A stretch of DNA of 64,000 bases from Rhizobium indicum (GTDB lineage Bacteria; Pseudomonadota; Alphaproteobacteria; Rhizobiales; Rhizobiaceae), in the NCBI RefSeq assembly GCF_005862305.2, contig NZ_CP054024.1, forward strand, positions 62,001-126,000. The letters are read 5' to 3'. Made by a program: the position numbers and the translations under genes. Under the pieces are notes generated by a model. It had not been told where the DNA came from, ran no database searches, and was given only the letters and a program-made list of their open reading frames with translations. Positions 53,849-63,793 of this stretch are shown one piece after another. The first letter of the stretch is position 1; each line of letters starts with the position of its first letter.

Positions 53849-54511
53849 GTGAAAAAAGTGCAGCGCAGCTTTGCCGTCGAGTACAAATCAGGTCGGCGAA
53901 AACTCAATTCTAAACCGAATTCGATTTGGGGAGACACCGATCTCAAGTCCGTTACTCAAGATCTGCAGGACGAGGCAATGCCATTTATGTCATTAACTCC
54001 TCAGGCAAGAAGCAGCGAGATGCTTGTATCCGGAGAAGAACAGGCCGGGTCGTTATTGACACTGCCGATCGAGCAGGAGACAAATGCATCGGCTTTACAG
54101 GAGACCATAATGGCCGACGAAAACGATACGATGACCAATGCTGAAACGCCGGCCGCCGTGGCGCCCGATGCACCGAAGAAGGTGCGCAAACCTCGCGCCA
54201 AGAAAGCGGTGCCTGAAACGGCCGCAGCCGTCGTTTCCATGCAACCGGCAGCGGCTGCGAGTGCCGCAGCTGTCAAGCAGAAGAGAGGACGCAGGCCAAA
54301 GTCTGACGAAGGTACGGTGAGTGCCAAGCGTGCGCCCGTCAAACGCGCTCCGAAGGCTATCCAAATAGCGGCTGCACCGCCGGTGGCGGCAATTGATGAG
54401 ATCGCGGATCTTCTGCAGCTCGAAGAGGAAAACCAGAGGCTGCGCAAGCTGCTGGCGGAGAAGCTCCGTGCTGAAAATGCCGATCTGCGAAAGCGACTCA
54501 ACCTCGGTTGA
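53849..54511 (+). CDS. SyrB-like symbiotic regulator, copy 2
   Basis: A 220-aa paralogue of the protein at 30206, with the same three parts: N-terminal box KKVQRSFAVEYKSGRRKL and NSIWGDTDLKSV; basic Ala/Lys/Pro centre (KKVRKPRAKKAV, KRAPVKRAPKAI); C-terminal coil LLQLEEENQRLRKLLAEKLR then ENADLRKRLNLG. GTG 53849 begins the long form; an internal ATG 54110 after ACAGGAGACC would give a SyrB-sized protein. The first 47 and last 45 residues are nearly identical between copies while the middle has diverged. Confidence 0.77.
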   Translation: MKKVQRSFAVEYKSGRRKLNSKPNSIWGDTDLKSVTQDLQDEAMPFMSLTPQARSSEMLVSGEEQAGSLLTLPIEQETNASALQETIMADENDTMTNAETPAAVAPDAPKKVRKPRAKKAVPETAAAVVSMQPAAAASAAAVKQKRGRRPKSDEGTVSAKRAPVKRAPKAIQIAAAPPVAAIDEIADLLQLEEENQRLRKLLAEKLRAENADLRKRLNLG

Positions 54512-54643
54512 TTGGCAGCAGACGGCCAGGTGCTGGCCGCATTCTCATGCTTATTGAAGTGTACATTTTGGCGGCGGTTCGTTCTGCCGCCAACGCTTTT
54601 GCTCACGGTATGCATACCGGAGTAGAATTCGAGGTCGAATAAA

Positions 54644-55204
54644 ATGGCGTCTCCTTGGAAACTTCTTGCCCGGCTGGTGTCCCCGCGACGGCAGCAGAGG
54701 CAAGAACACGGCTCGACCGATGACGTGAAGCCGGACGTATTGGCCATCGCCAAGCCGACTGAAACAGCAGACAACAACGAGTTGGACGGCGCAGACCGAC
54801 CGGCGGACGAAAAGCCAGTTCTTCACGGTCATTCCGCGGCGATTCCGGCGGACCCGGATCATTCCGAGGAAACGGCAAGCGTTGTTGATGACACGACAGA
54901 TGTCGAAAGCGCTAGTCCCGTGGAGGCGGCTAATCCGGTCTTATCCGATGACGCCGGTACAGCCTCGTACGACACACCAAAGCCCTCGCAGACTGGCGAA
55001 GGTGCAACGCGAAAGCGCAGCAGACGGGACAAGAGAGCAGAAACGATTGCAGTCGCTCTCCCACCTTCTCCACGTGTTCCCGCCGGTTCTGCCGATGCAA
55101 TCAGCCTTGATGAAGAGATCAGGCTGCTCCGAGACCAACTGGCGCGCAAGCTCCAAAAGCAAAACGCACAACTGAAGAGGATGCTGGAACGGTTCGAACG
55201 TTGA
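54644..55204 (+). CDS. SyrB-associated partner protein
   Basis: A 186-aa protein with a basic N-terminal box (MASPWKLLARLVSPRRQQRQ), a long acidic low-complexity centre and a C-terminal coil LDEEIRLLRDQLARKLQKQN, AQLKRMLERFER. The coil resembles the SyrB C-terminus, so the two neighbouring proteins may form a heteromer. It lies 132 bp after the SyrB-like gene; the same order is found at 30206-31166, where the partner is truncated. No known function. Confidence 0.65.
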   Translation: MASPWKLLARLVSPRRQQRQEHGSTDDVKPDVLAIAKPTETADNNELDGADRPADEKPVLHGHSAAIPADPDHSEETASVVDDTTDVESASPVEAANPVLSDDAGTASYDTPKPSQTGEGATRKRSRRDKRAETIAVALPPSPRVPAGSADAISLDEEIRLLRDQLARKLQKQNAQLKRMLERFER

Positions 55205-55948
55205 AGCTGTCACGATTTGCGGCCCGTTAATCGGGCCACCGTGGCCCGGGTGATTTGTCGGATCAACGGCAATCATCGAGAAACTTCGCGTGAGCTACCA
55301 TCTCATTTTACTTACAACACCTATTGTTCGACATTGTTTAACCGAGGGTTCGCGCCTTAGATGGCGAATGCCCTGGGCCTCTGGGGAGGCACTAAGGTCT
55401 TCAGCGGAGGTTGCGGACGCAAACAGAAATGCAGCCAAGGTGCACATCGCCGGGCGGTGCCCTCCAACATGTGCAGGCGCTGAGCGCAAACTCCGCTGCC
55501 CGCTCATCCGCTCTGGGATTTTGAGCGAGGTTAAACTTTCCACTGAAATCACCACGGCGGTGGCCGGCAAGACCATCTGGCAGATCAGGATCGGCACCGA
55601 CTCTCTGGCAACCACCGGCGTGCTTCCCCAGCGTTTCTTTTAAAGTTCGCCCGCAAGTACCCGGATTTCCACAAGCGGCTCGGCTGGTCGATGCCCGATT
55701 AAATCGCGCCAGGCGTCCGAGGATCTCACTACGCTCGAGCGCCAAAACCGAAGCGCCCGCGGCCATGACAGCCAGAAACAAAAGCCATCGGGTGGCACAG
55801 ACCTTCGCCCGATCGTGCGGTATCGAAGAGCGGATCTGTCAAAACGCGAAGAATTGGCTCTAACTAAAGGTCCAATATTGATCTAGGAAATCAGCCATAA
55901 GTATTGCGGGAGGAACCCGCTGTGAAAACGGCACGAAGGAAACGACAA
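55205..55948. other. Intergenic region upstream of mocC
   Basis: Open frames on the - strand (55295-55615, 55401-55781) have no recognised family and may be remnants. The promoter for mocC must lie in the right part, but no clear boxes were identified. Confidence 0.3.
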
Positions 55949-56836
55949 ATGTTTGTCAAGATTGCCATCAACCCTATCACTTGGACGAACGATGACGTTC
56001 CCGATCTCGGCGGCGACACCCCGTTGGAGCAGTGCCTTTCCGAAATGAGGCAGGCGGGTTATGCAGGGACCGAGTTGGGCGGCAAATACCCCCGCGAGAG
56101 CGGAGTTTTGAAAGGTGTACTCGCCGCTCATCAGCTTCAACTCGCCGGCGGTTGGTGGGACGGCCGCCTGTACGAGCGCGGTGTCGAGGCGGAGTTCGAC
56201 GCCATCCTGGGGCATCTGACGCTGCTCAGGGATCTTGGGGCGAAGTACGCTGTCTACGCTGACACGTCTATGGGTCGGCACGACGGCATCTGGCAGCCAA
56301 TTTCGAAACGCCCGCGACTCAGGGATGAAGAATGGAAGGGCTATGGCCGGAAGCTCACGGAACTCGCAGAACGGATGGCGGAATTCGGCGTTGGCCTAGC
56401 TTATCACCATCATATGGGGACCATTGTCGAGACCGACGGCGAGGTTGACCGGCTTATGTCCGTCACGGGAGATTCCGTTGGCCTTCTATTCGACAGCGGA
56501 CACAGTGCCTTCAGTGGCGGCGATCCTGTCGGTCTTTGCGGTCGCCATGCGGAGCGTATCGTCCATGTGCATTGCAAGGACGTTCGTGTTGATGTTCTTC
56601 GAAAAGCGCGGGAGGAGGACCTCAGTTTCATGGACGCCGTTTTGGAGGGGATCTTTACCGTTCCTGGCGATGGCAGCGTTGATTTTCCCGCTATCTTAAA
56701 AGCGCTGGCTAAAACGAACTATAGCGGCTGGCTCGTTGTTGAAGCAGAGCAGGATCCGAAAAAGGCCAATCCGTTAACTTACGCTACAATGGGCCACGAG
56801 AACTTGGCCAGAATGATTGCAACGGCCGGCTTGTGA
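55949..56836 (+). CDS. mocC: Rhizopine catabolism protein MocC (IolE-like isomerase/dehydratase fold)
   Basis: A 295-aa xylose-isomerase-like TIM-barrel protein starting MFVKIAINPITWTNDDVPDL, as in inosose dehydratase IolE and MocC. Metal ligands are seen in LAYHHHMGTIVETDGEVDRL, LLFDSGHSAFSGGDPV, IVHVHCKDVR and WLVVEAEQDP. ATG 55949 follows AAGGAAACGACAA. With mocA, mocB, mocR and mocD in the following 8 kb it belongs to the pathway degrading L-3-O-methyl-scyllo-inosamine, probably handling the inosose intermediate. Confidence 0.88.
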   Translation: MFVKIAINPITWTNDDVPDLGGDTPLEQCLSEMRQAGYAGTELGGKYPRESGVLKGVLAAHQLQLAGGWWDGRLYERGVEAEFDAILGHLTLLRDLGAKYAVYADTSMGRHDGIWQPISKRPRLRDEEWKGYGRKLTELAERMAEFGVGLAYHHHMGTIVETDGEVDRLMSVTGDSVGLLFDSGHSAFSGGDPVGLCGRHAERIVHVHCKDVRVDVLRKAREEDLSFMDAVLEGIFTVPGDGSVDFPAILKALAKTNYSGWLVVEAEQDPKKANPLTYATMGHENLARMIATAGL

Positions 56837-56922
56837 CCAGCATCGGCACAAGGATGTCGACCTAACGCGCACCGGGCAACATTTAACCCGCGGGCGACTG
56901 AATCCTCCGGGGCCCGCGGCTC

Positions 56923-56952
56923 GGGGCGATACGTTGCAAGGCGTGTCGCCCC
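56923..56952 (+). terminator. Hairpin after mocC
   Basis: GGGGCGATAC pairs with GTGTCGCCCC (one G-U) around a 10-nt loop. No T-run follows, so it may be a stability or attenuation structure between mocC and mocA rather than a full terminator. Confidence 0.5.
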
Positions 56953-57171
56953 GTAAAATTCCTATCTTCGAGATCGGAAGATTCAGACGTGAAAGGGCCG
57001 ACGCCCTACGGCAATGACTGATGGTTGGCTCGGATGAGAATGGGGCGTCGCAGTAAACGTCCTACCGAGGCTCTTGACGTTGATCCGTCAGCAGCCGGGA
57101 TGTCTATGAAACGAGCAACGCGCATAGTCGCCCTTGGCGGAACCACGTTGCTCGAATAGGATGAGGAAGCT

Positions 57172-58176
57172 ATGCAGCCAGTACGCTGGGGAATAATTGG
57201 TACGGCCGCAATCGCCCTTGAGAAAGTTATTCCGGCGATGTCACGTGCCGAGGGGCTCGAAGTGGTGGCGATCGCATCGCGCGATGCGGACAAGGCGCAG
57301 GCTGCGGCGAGCCGTCTGGGCTTAAAACGTAGCTACGGGTCATACGATGCGATCCTGGCAGACCCCGACATTGAAGCCGTTTATATCCCACTGCCAAACC
57401 ACCTCCACGTTGAATGGGCGATCCGTGCCGCCGAGGCGGGCAAGGATGTTCTGTGCGAGAAGCCCTTGGCTTTGGATGTCGGGGAACTGAACCGCCTTAT
57501 CGACTGCCGGGATCGGACGGGCCGGCTGATCCAGGAGGCGGTTATGATCCAGGCGCACCGGCAGTGGGACGAAACGCTCGGCATTGTCGCTTCCGGCGAA
57601 ATCGGTGAAGTACGCGCTGTGACGGGAGTGTTCACTGAAATCAATCTCGATCCCAAGAGCATCGTCAATAATGCCGCAATCGGCGGAGGAGCGCTGTATG
57701 ATCTCGGTGTTTATCCGATCGCTGCCGCCCGGCTGGTCTTCGGCGCCGAACCCGAAAGGGTATTTGCTGTTAGCGCCTTCGACCCTGATTTCGGTGTTGA
57801 TCGGCTGACGAGCGCTATCCTCAGTTTTCCGCGGGCGCGCCATGCAACGCTTATGGTCTCAACACAACTGGCATTGCGTCATCACGTCGAAATCTTTGGC
57901 ACCCGTAAGTCCCTCAGCCTCAGCAATCCCTTCAATCCAACGCCAGATGATCTTTGCAGGATCCAGTTGGACGATGGGAGCAAACTCGCAGGGGCCGCAG
58001 CCGAGACTAGGCTGGTCGCGCCGGCCGACCAGTATCGCCTCCAAGCGGAGCGGTTCAGCGCGGCGGTACGCTCGGGGCGCTCTTTGCCAATCGAACTCGA
58101 ATGGTCGCTTGGAACCATGAAGGTGATTGATGCGATTCAGCGTTCTGTCAAAAGCGGTATCGCCGAACCCTTGTAG
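57172..58176 (+). CDS. mocA: MocA, Gfo/Idh/MocA family NAD(P)-dependent dehydrogenase
   Basis: A 334-aa oxidoreductase: Rossmann domain starting VRWGIIGTAAIALEKVIPAM, the family lysine motif VLCEKPLALDV, and a C-terminal alpha/beta domain with GGGALYDLGVYPIAAARLVF (catalytic Asp/His area). GAGGAAGCT precedes the ATG. MocA from rhizopine-utilising Sinorhizobium gave the superfamily its name; length and position after mocC fit. It probably oxidises the inositol-derived ring. The gap of 335 bp to mocC holds a hairpin but no gene. Confidence 0.85.
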   Translation: MQPVRWGIIGTAAIALEKVIPAMSRAEGLEVVAIASRDADKAQAAASRLGLKRSYGSYDAILADPDIEAVYIPLPNHLHVEWAIRAAEAGKDVLCEKPLALDVGELNRLIDCRDRTGRLIQEAVMIQAHRQWDETLGIVASGEIGEVRAVTGVFTEINLDPKSIVNNAAIGGGALYDLGVYPIAAARLVFGAEPERVFAVSAFDPDFGVDRLTSAILSFPRARHATLMVSTQLALRHHVEIFGTRKSLSLSNPFNPTPDDLCRIQLDDGSKLAGAAAETRLVAPADQYRLQAERFSAAVRSGRSLPIELEWSLGTMKVIDAIQRSVKSGIAEPL

Positions 58177-58805
58177 CGGTTGGGCATTGCAGTTCCGCTT
58201 GCAATCGCCGGGGTCCTGCTGCCGCAGCGTTCCAAGCGTTCACGATCGGTCTAAAACGCCATCTCCCGAGGCAAGTCTACGCGACTTGCTGCTGGTCGAT
58301 TTGTCAGTGAAGATGGATGCGACCTGACCCCGTGCGCGGTTTAGCCAGTCGATCACCGCTTTCGTTTCAGGCACCCATCCCAGATTCTTATCCACGACAT
58401 CCAGCATTGACCGCATGTCGCGCAGTGTCTTCGACACAACATTCGGCCATGACGGGGTCAGTCAGGCCAGAATGGTCCGGGCGACCGCCCGCACGCGACG
58501 GCCGCCGCATCCGGATCGATTGCGTCAATGGTCGCGAAAATCACTCGGCTCTGCGAGGGGCCGAACGCCATGCGGTTCGACGTCGAAAGCGTCAGACACG
58601 AAGTCGCGAGATCCAGTTGTTGAGGCGGCTGACGATTTCCCACGCGATACTTAATCGCTCGCGCCGAAGACGATTTTGTAGAACTCTGTGGTGGCGTCGA
58701 GGATGTTCAGTGGCGAGTTCTGCCCTGACGTCCGTTCGGAATCGAACATCGCCTAGCGAAGTTGGCGGCTTCGCACAACAAGCGTGACACGCTGTCATAG
58801 GTATA
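58177..58805. other. Degraded region between mocA and the deacetylase gene
   Basis: Several short - strand frames with protein-like stretches (for example MSKTLRDMRSMLDVVDKNLG near 58377-58437 and FDSERTSGQNSPLNILDATT near 58690-58750) suggest one or more decayed genes, but no family was identified. Confidence 0.35.
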
Positions 58806-59699
58806 CTACTGGGAGCCCGGACGATCTGCTGCCATAACCTCTCGCAATGAGCCTCGCCGAACTGGAAGACTGTCGGCCCAACTGCGAAATGATGGGTCCT
58901 TCAAAAGCTCAAATTCTTCAATTCTGATTTGCGCGGTATCGGGTTCAATTGCCTCGATCTCTCCAACCGCGTTTGCGTGCAGACAAAGGAAGTTAAGCCC
59001 AGGTCCGATTTGTTCGTAGAGATTTCGGTAGCGATCGGGCGCAGGTTCCCTTCTGTGCCACGGGGTCTCGAGAGCTCTGCATGCGAGAATTCCACCCGCG
59101 TCGATTAGCCGATCGGCTCCATTCGTATTAGAATCCTGATCGACCTCGCCCAGATTGTGCTTTGGTCCATATGCTGCGATCGTTGCAGGAAACAGCGCGG
59201 GCAGGTCAAACTCCAGGCACAGCGCGACATATCGGTCCACAAACTCTGGTGAAAAGACGCCCCCCATATGGCCATCGATATGCGAAGGAGTCAGGCCGGC
59301 CGCGAGAAACGTCTCGACTTGAGCGCGCATCTCCGCTTCGACCGCATCCGGATGAGCGTAGCGCCGCAACTCGGCAACACTCTGCCACATGAAGCCGTAT
59401 CGATCCGTCAGACCCGATGCAGCCGTAGCCTTCGTTAGAGGCCGCCACCGGTAGTGGCGCTTTTCCGATGTGAGCGTGAGATGGATCCCAAGATTTAAAC
59501 CTGGTTCGAGCACGCCAGCCTCGGCGATTTCCAGAAACCATGGACACGGCACCATGACGGAACCTGAGTCCACCGCTCCAAGCCGACGCAGTTCAAGATA
59601 GGCTTGATTGGCCCCGTGACACATGCCGACGTCGTCGATATTGACGACAACGGAGGGGGGTATGGTCTCTCGTTCGTCGCTTCTCCCGACACTGGTCAT
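58806..59699 (-). CDS. ChbG/YdjC-like carbohydrate deacetylase
   Basis: A 297-aa protein with the YdjC/ChbG layout: metal Asp in [30 protein letters not shown] (metal His) and [15 protein letters not shown] (second His). These enzymes remove acetyl groups from N-acetylated sugars. GGGAGAGACC precedes the ATG. It is inserted in the moc locus on the opposite strand, downstream of and co-directional with a Gfo/Idh/MocA dehydrogenase. A role in deacylating a modified inosamine is possible but only inferred. Confidence 0.85.
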   Translation of the reverse strand: MTSVGRSDERETIPPSVVVNIDDVGMCHGANQAYLELRRLGAVDSGSVMVPCPWFLEIAEAGVLEPGLNLGIHLTLTSEKRHYRWRPLTKATAASGLTDRYGFMWQSVAELRRYAHPDAVEAEMRAQVETFLAAGLTPSHIDGHMGGVFSPEFVDRYVALCLEFDLPALFPATIAAYGPKHNLGEVDQDSNTNGADRLIDAGGILACRALETPWHRREPAPDRYRNLYEQIGPGLNFLCLHANAVGEIEAIEPDTAQIRIEEFELLKDPSFRSWADSLPVRRGSLREVMAADRPGSQ

Positions 59700-59876
59700 T
59701 CTTTTGGTCTCTCCCGTAGATAAGCCGGCTACAGCAGCCAGCGTTGCGAATTTTTCTCGCCCATGGCCGCATGAGATGCCAACTGCCTTTCGACAATCGC
59801 CTGTACTTTGCGGCTCCCTCGTGCAAACAGCATTGACCGATAGCTGATCGCCTATCTCTGCCTATAGCTGATTAGT

Positions 59877-60797
59877 TCACACCGAGAGTACTTCAGTGGC
59901 TGCTTCTGCGATGGCGAGCGCGGTGACGGCGTCTTGTGCGGTTGCACCTTGGGAGACTCCACCGCGTGCCGCTTGGACGAAATCTTCAAGCTGGCTCCGT
60001 AACGCATTTAAGAATACCGCCTCTCCATTTGGGGGCCAGAAAAAGCGAGCTTCTTCGAAGCCTGAGGTGCCGAAGACCTGAGCCCAGCACGCGTCCCCAG
60101 GTGGAAATCTCCGCCCCAGAGAAACCAGACCGACGCCACCGCCTGAAAGATCGCAAAGCAGCTGAACAGCATCCGGATCACCTTCCACCTTTCCTGCGAA
60201 AGTCGTTTTCGAGGCGGCAACCCGGAAATTGCTTGGTTCCTGACCCGTAAGCCAGCGCAACTGGTCAAATTCATGAACGCCCATATCGATAAGCGCCCCG
60301 CCTCCAGTGGCTCGAAATGAGGCCGCAGGGGGAGTTTCGTCCCATTGGAAGCAAGATATGAGGTAAGGCTCACCAAGCAGGCCGCTCCGAATATTCTGTC
60401 GCAGTTTCTCCAGTTCAGGAACGAACCGCCGCCAATATCCAATCTGCAAGTGCACTTTGAATTGTTCGGCCGCCTCGGCTGCCTTGCGAGCTTCTTCGGC
60501 AGTGACGCCGCAGGGCTTCTCGCAGAGGATTGGCAAGCCGCGTGCAGCTATGTACCTAATATTTTCCACATGCGTCTTGCTGGGAGTCGCGATGAGAACT
60601 CCCTCGATCTCGCCTGCGTCAATCATTTCATCCGCGGTTTCGTAAGTTTTGATACCACTGCGTTCCAACGCAAGCCTCGTAGCGGCTACCGGTTCGACCA
60701 CAGCCGTGACTTCCACGAGCAAACTCTCAGAAGCCGCTCGCAAATGTACCTGACCCATGCGGCCAGCACCGATCAAACCAAGACGGAATTCCCTCAT
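59877..60797 (-). CDS. Gfo/Idh/MocA family dehydrogenase (inositol dehydrogenase-like)
   Basis: A 306-aa oxidoreductase: LGLIGAGRMGQVHLRAASES (dinucleotide site), LPILCEKPCGVTAEEARKAA (catalytic lysine), QIGYWRRFVPEL and GGGALIDMGVHEFDQLRWLT (Asp-x3-His pair). It is closer in style to IolG/scyllo-inositol dehydrogenase than to the mocA at 57172. It follows mocB on the same strand after a 292-bp gap, so it may supply a second ring-oxidation step in rhizopine or inositol catabolism. Confidence 0.88.
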   Translation of the reverse strand: MREFRLGLIGAGRMGQVHLRAASESLLVEVTAVVEPVAATRLALERSGIKTYETADEMIDAGEIEGVLIATPSKTHVENIRYIAARGLPILCEKPCGVTAEEARKAAEAAEQFKVHLQIGYWRRFVPELEKLRQNIRSGLLGEPYLISCFQWDETPPAASFRATGGGALIDMGVHEFDQLRWLTGQEPSNFRVAASKTTFAGKVEGDPDAVQLLCDLSGGGVGLVSLGRRFPPGDACWAQVFGTSGFEEARFFWPPNGEAVFLNALRSQLEDFVQAARGGVSQGATAQDAVTALAIAEAATEVLSV

Positions 60798-61089
60798 AAC
60801 TTAATCCTGCGGTAAGAGTTTAAATATCGGTCCGTCGCGGCGGACCCGTCTTTGGCCCTGGCAGACGCAACATCGCGGGATTAGGGATCCAGAAAGTTGC
60901 GGGGGCTGGTTGTCGAATCACTGCAGTTCCGGGACCAAAATCACCAGGCGATGGTCGCCACTGTCGCCATGGCAAACCTCGAAATCCTGATCAGTGGCTC
61001 ACGATCTGCCGCCGGCCAGGCGGCTAACGATGGTAGCATCTGAGCCATTGGGGCTCCGGCATTTCCGGTTAGGTCCACACGGATCAAGG
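60798..61089. other. Intergenic region between mocB and the second dehydrogenase
   Basis: No gene recognised. A 6-bp perfect hairpin (GGTCCG-6-CGGACC) lies near 60831-60848. Confidence 0.35.
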
Positions 61090-62019
61090 TCAATTCTTTC
61101 CCTGAAACTTTGCTAGATTCTCCTTCGTGACCAGCTCGAAGGGGATGTAGATCTTCTTTTTGACGGGCTCCCCCTTGGCGAGCTTGAGCGCGGCGTCGAT
61201 AGAACCCTTGCCCTGACCGATAGCGTCCTGGAACACGCTGACGTCCAGTTCTTCGGCCGCCATTGCGGCCAGCGCATCATCGGTGGCGTCGATGCCGCCA
61301 ACCACGACTGAATCCATCGAACGGCCTGCGGCTTTCAAGGCTTGTATGGCGCCGATCGCCATCTCGTCGTTGTTCGCAATTACGGCATCGAATTCGAAGC
61401 CTGCAGACAGCCAGTTGGTCATAAGGTCGGCGCCCTGGGTCCGCTGCCAGTTTGCTGTCTGCTCTTCGACGATCTCGATGCCCTTGCACTTGTCGGTAGC
61501 GAGAACGTCATGAATATCTTTCGTGCGCATGCGAGCCGCCTGGTTCGACAACTCCCCGATTATCACGACGGCTTTTCCCTTTCCGTTGAGGAGCCTGCAA
61601 ACTTCCTGGGTCTGTAAAGTGCCGGAATCCACCTCGTTCGAGGCCACAAAAGCTTGTGTTTGCGGAAGAGTGTCGACGTTCACCGGTTCGCGGTTGACGT
61701 AGACCAGGGGCACGCCCGCATCGGCCGCGATCTTCGATATCACGGTTGTCGCATCAGTATCGACCGGCTGCACGATGATCGCATCCACCCCAGCGGCGAT
61801 AAAATTCTGGACCTGGCTCTGCTGCTTAGCCACGTCATTCTGCGCGTCTTCGATCTGCAGGTCCACGCTCTCAAGCGTATTGGCGTACTCCTCCATGCCG
61901 TTGCGCAGCAACGTCCCGAATTTGTCGTCGAATACCGCCATCGAGGCGCCGATGGTCCCCGCATGTGCAGAGGTCGACATGAGGACGGCCATCGCGCCGC
62001 CTATGATAATTTTTTTCAC
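61090..62019 (-). CDS. mocB: Rhizopine-binding protein MocB
   Basis: A 309-aa periplasmic binding protein from GTG 62019 (GGGGAGAAAAGAA upstream). A signal peptide (KKIIIGGAMAVLMSTSAHAG) is followed by a ribose/inositol-type domain: IGASMAVFDDKFGTLLRNGM, DAIIVQPVDTDATTVISKIA, PLVYVNREPVN, GELSNQAARMRT and IANNDEMAIGAIQALKAAG. It delivers rhizopine or inositol-like compounds to an ABC transporter not encoded in this window. It is divergent from mocR, the expected regulator. The truncated copy at 48417 is its close paralogue. Confidence 0.88.
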   Translation of the reverse strand: MKKIIIGGAMAVLMSTSAHAGTIGASMAVFDDKFGTLLRNGMEEYANTLESVDLQIEDAQNDVAKQQSQVQNFIAAGVDAIIVQPVDTDATTVISKIAADAGVPLVYVNREPVNVDTLPQTQAFVASNEVDSGTLQTQEVCRLLNGKGKAVVIIGELSNQAARMRTKDIHDVLATDKCKGIEIVEEQTANWQRTQGADLMTNWLSAGFEFDAVIANNDEMAIGAIQALKAAGRSMDSVVVGGIDATDDALAAMAAEELDVSVFQDAIGQGKGSIDAALKLAKGEPVKKKIYIPFELVTKENLAKFQGKN

Positions 62020-62131
62020 TTCTTTTCTCCCCGCTCTTGACGCTGGAAATCCAGCACTTGAACAGGCCGAAGATTGACGCGATACTGGCTCAACTGAAAG
62101 AGCAGCTTTAGACGATTTTGAGGGGACCAAT

Positions 62132-63631
62132 TTGACTAAATGTCGCACCCGCTTTCCCTCCGATATGCTTGTTCTCGATAGAGAAGCCAGCGTTCCGATG
62201 CACCGGCAGCTTTACGAGAAGTTGCGCTCAGAAATACTGGCCGGTCGTTTGAAGGCCGACACACGCCTTCCCCCAACTCGTTTGATGGCTGAGGATCTCG
62301 GCGTCAGCCGCAACACTGTGATCAGTACCTACGATGCCCTACTCGCTGAGGGTTATCTTGAATCTCGCTCCGGATCGGGCACCTGGGTAGCGACGTTGCC
62401 TGCAGATGCTGTGACTGCGCGCAATGCTCTTGACAAGACCGGCGCGCCGTCTCTCTCGTCGCGAGGGTCGAGGATGGCGAAACAGCCTCGAGACCGAACG
62501 ATCCCCGGTCACATCGCATTCCATCCCGGATATCCAGAAATCAAAAGCTTTCCCTTCTCGACGTGGGCGCGGCTGCTCAAACGGCACACCCGCTACTCCC
62601 AGGAGGACCTCTATGGCTATCACTGGGTCACGGGCCATCCTCGGCTGAAGACAGCGATTGCGGAGTACTTGCAGGCTTCGCGCGGCGTCGATTGCGGACC
62701 AGAACAGGTGATCGTTGTCAATGGCACCCAGGCTGCCCTGGACATTCTCGCGCGTGTGCTCGTCGATGAGGGAGACGTCTGCTGGATGGAAGAGCCCGGC
62801 TACATTGGCGCTCAGAATGCGCTATTGAGCGCCGGAGCAAGGCTCGTGCCCTTGCCGGTCGGACGGGATGGCTGGTCGCTCGACGATGAGGCTCGCCCAG
62901 CGCCGCGCCTGATCTTCGTCACGCCGTCTTGCCAGTGGCCGCTAGGTTGCGTGATGCGCATGGAAGATCGGCTTCGGCTTCTCCAGATCGCCGAAAGGCA
63001 TGATGCCTGGATCGTTGAGGACGACTACGACAGCGAATATCGCTTTCGAGGGCGGCCGATACCGGCGATGCAAGGCTTAGACAAATCCGGCCGCGTGATC
63101 TACATGGGCACGTTTGCCAAGACGCTCTTTCCGTCTCTCAGGATTGGTTTCGTCGTTGTGCCCCCACATCTCGCCGACGGCTTTAAGCGGGTCGCCAGTA
63201 ACACCGGACACTATCCATCTCTCCTGCTGCAGGCGGCGCTCGCCGACTTTATCAGCGAGGGCTACTTCGCCACGCATCTTCGCCGGATGCGGCGCCTCTA
63301 TGCTGAGCGCCAGAAGGTGTTTGTATCAATGTGCCACCACAGTCTCAATCGCTGGCTTTCTATCGAGGAAAGTGACGCCGGTATGCAGCTTGTCGGTCGG
63401 TTCACGCAGGCAGTCGAAGATGAGACGCTTTGGGCCGCAGCACAAAAACAGGGCGTGAACTTCTCACCGCTTTCGCGGCAGTTTTTCAGCAGCCCACCTG
63501 AACAGGGCGCCATACTGGGTTACGCGGGCATCGACCTGAAGGCCATGCGGGAGGGAATTGCCTGCCTGCGAGCGGCATTCATTGATGCTGAAAATAGCGG
63601 CACTTTTGAAAAACAACCGACGTCTGGTTAA
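62132..63631 (+). CDS. mocR: MocR, GntR-type regulator with aminotransferase domain
   Basis: A 499-aa MocR-family protein. N-terminal GntR winged helix (RQLYEKLRSEILAGRLKADT, PTRLMAEDLGVSRNTVISTY), then a fold-type I aminotransferase-like domain with VNGTQAALDILARVL, IVEDDYDSEYRFRGRPIPAM and the PLP lysine in GTFAKTLFPSLRIGF. TTG 62132 is preferred because GAGGGG lies 7 nt upstream; ATG 62165 is the alternative. Its position, divergent from mocB and before mocD, matches the founding member of the MocR family, the rhizopine regulator. Confidence 0.88.
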   Translation: MTKCRTRFPSDMLVLDREASVPMHRQLYEKLRSEILAGRLKADTRLPPTRLMAEDLGVSRNTVISTYDALLAEGYLESRSGSGTWVATLPADAVTARNALDKTGAPSLSSRGSRMAKQPRDRTIPGHIAFHPGYPEIKSFPFSTWARLLKRHTRYSQEDLYGYHWVTGHPRLKTAIAEYLQASRGVDCGPEQVIVVNGTQAALDILARVLVDEGDVCWMEEPGYIGAQNALLSAGARLVPLPVGRDGWSLDDEARPAPRLIFVTPSCQWPLGCVMRMEDRLRLLQIAERHDAWIVEDDYDSEYRFRGRPIPAMQGLDKSGRVIYMGTFAKTLFPSLRIGFVVVPPHLADGFKRVASNTGHYPSLLLQAALADFISEGYFATHLRRMRRLYAERQKVFVSMCHHSLNRWLSIEESDAGMQLVGRFTQAVEDETLWAAAQKQGVNFSPLSRQFFSSPPEQGAILGYAGIDLKAMREGIACLRAAFIDAENSGTFEKQPTSG

Positions 63632-63793
63632 CCATCTGAGACGTGCTGAGTTCCGGATATGCGTTGTTCAGGACGAATTGCTGCGTACTTTTTTGCGGAA
63701 GAAGTGGTTCTGGAGAAAAGGACGAAGGCGGCTCTAACGAAGGGTCCACTAAACCTCTAGGCTCGTGCCTCAGCATTGCGACGGAGGCAATCC

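Noticed and set aside
47596..55948. nod boxes or NifA/sigma-54 promoters near symbiosis-related genes
   Set aside because: Looked for nod-box and TGGCAC-N5-TTGC patterns before the SyrB-like genes, the mocB copy and mocC; no convincing match was seen.
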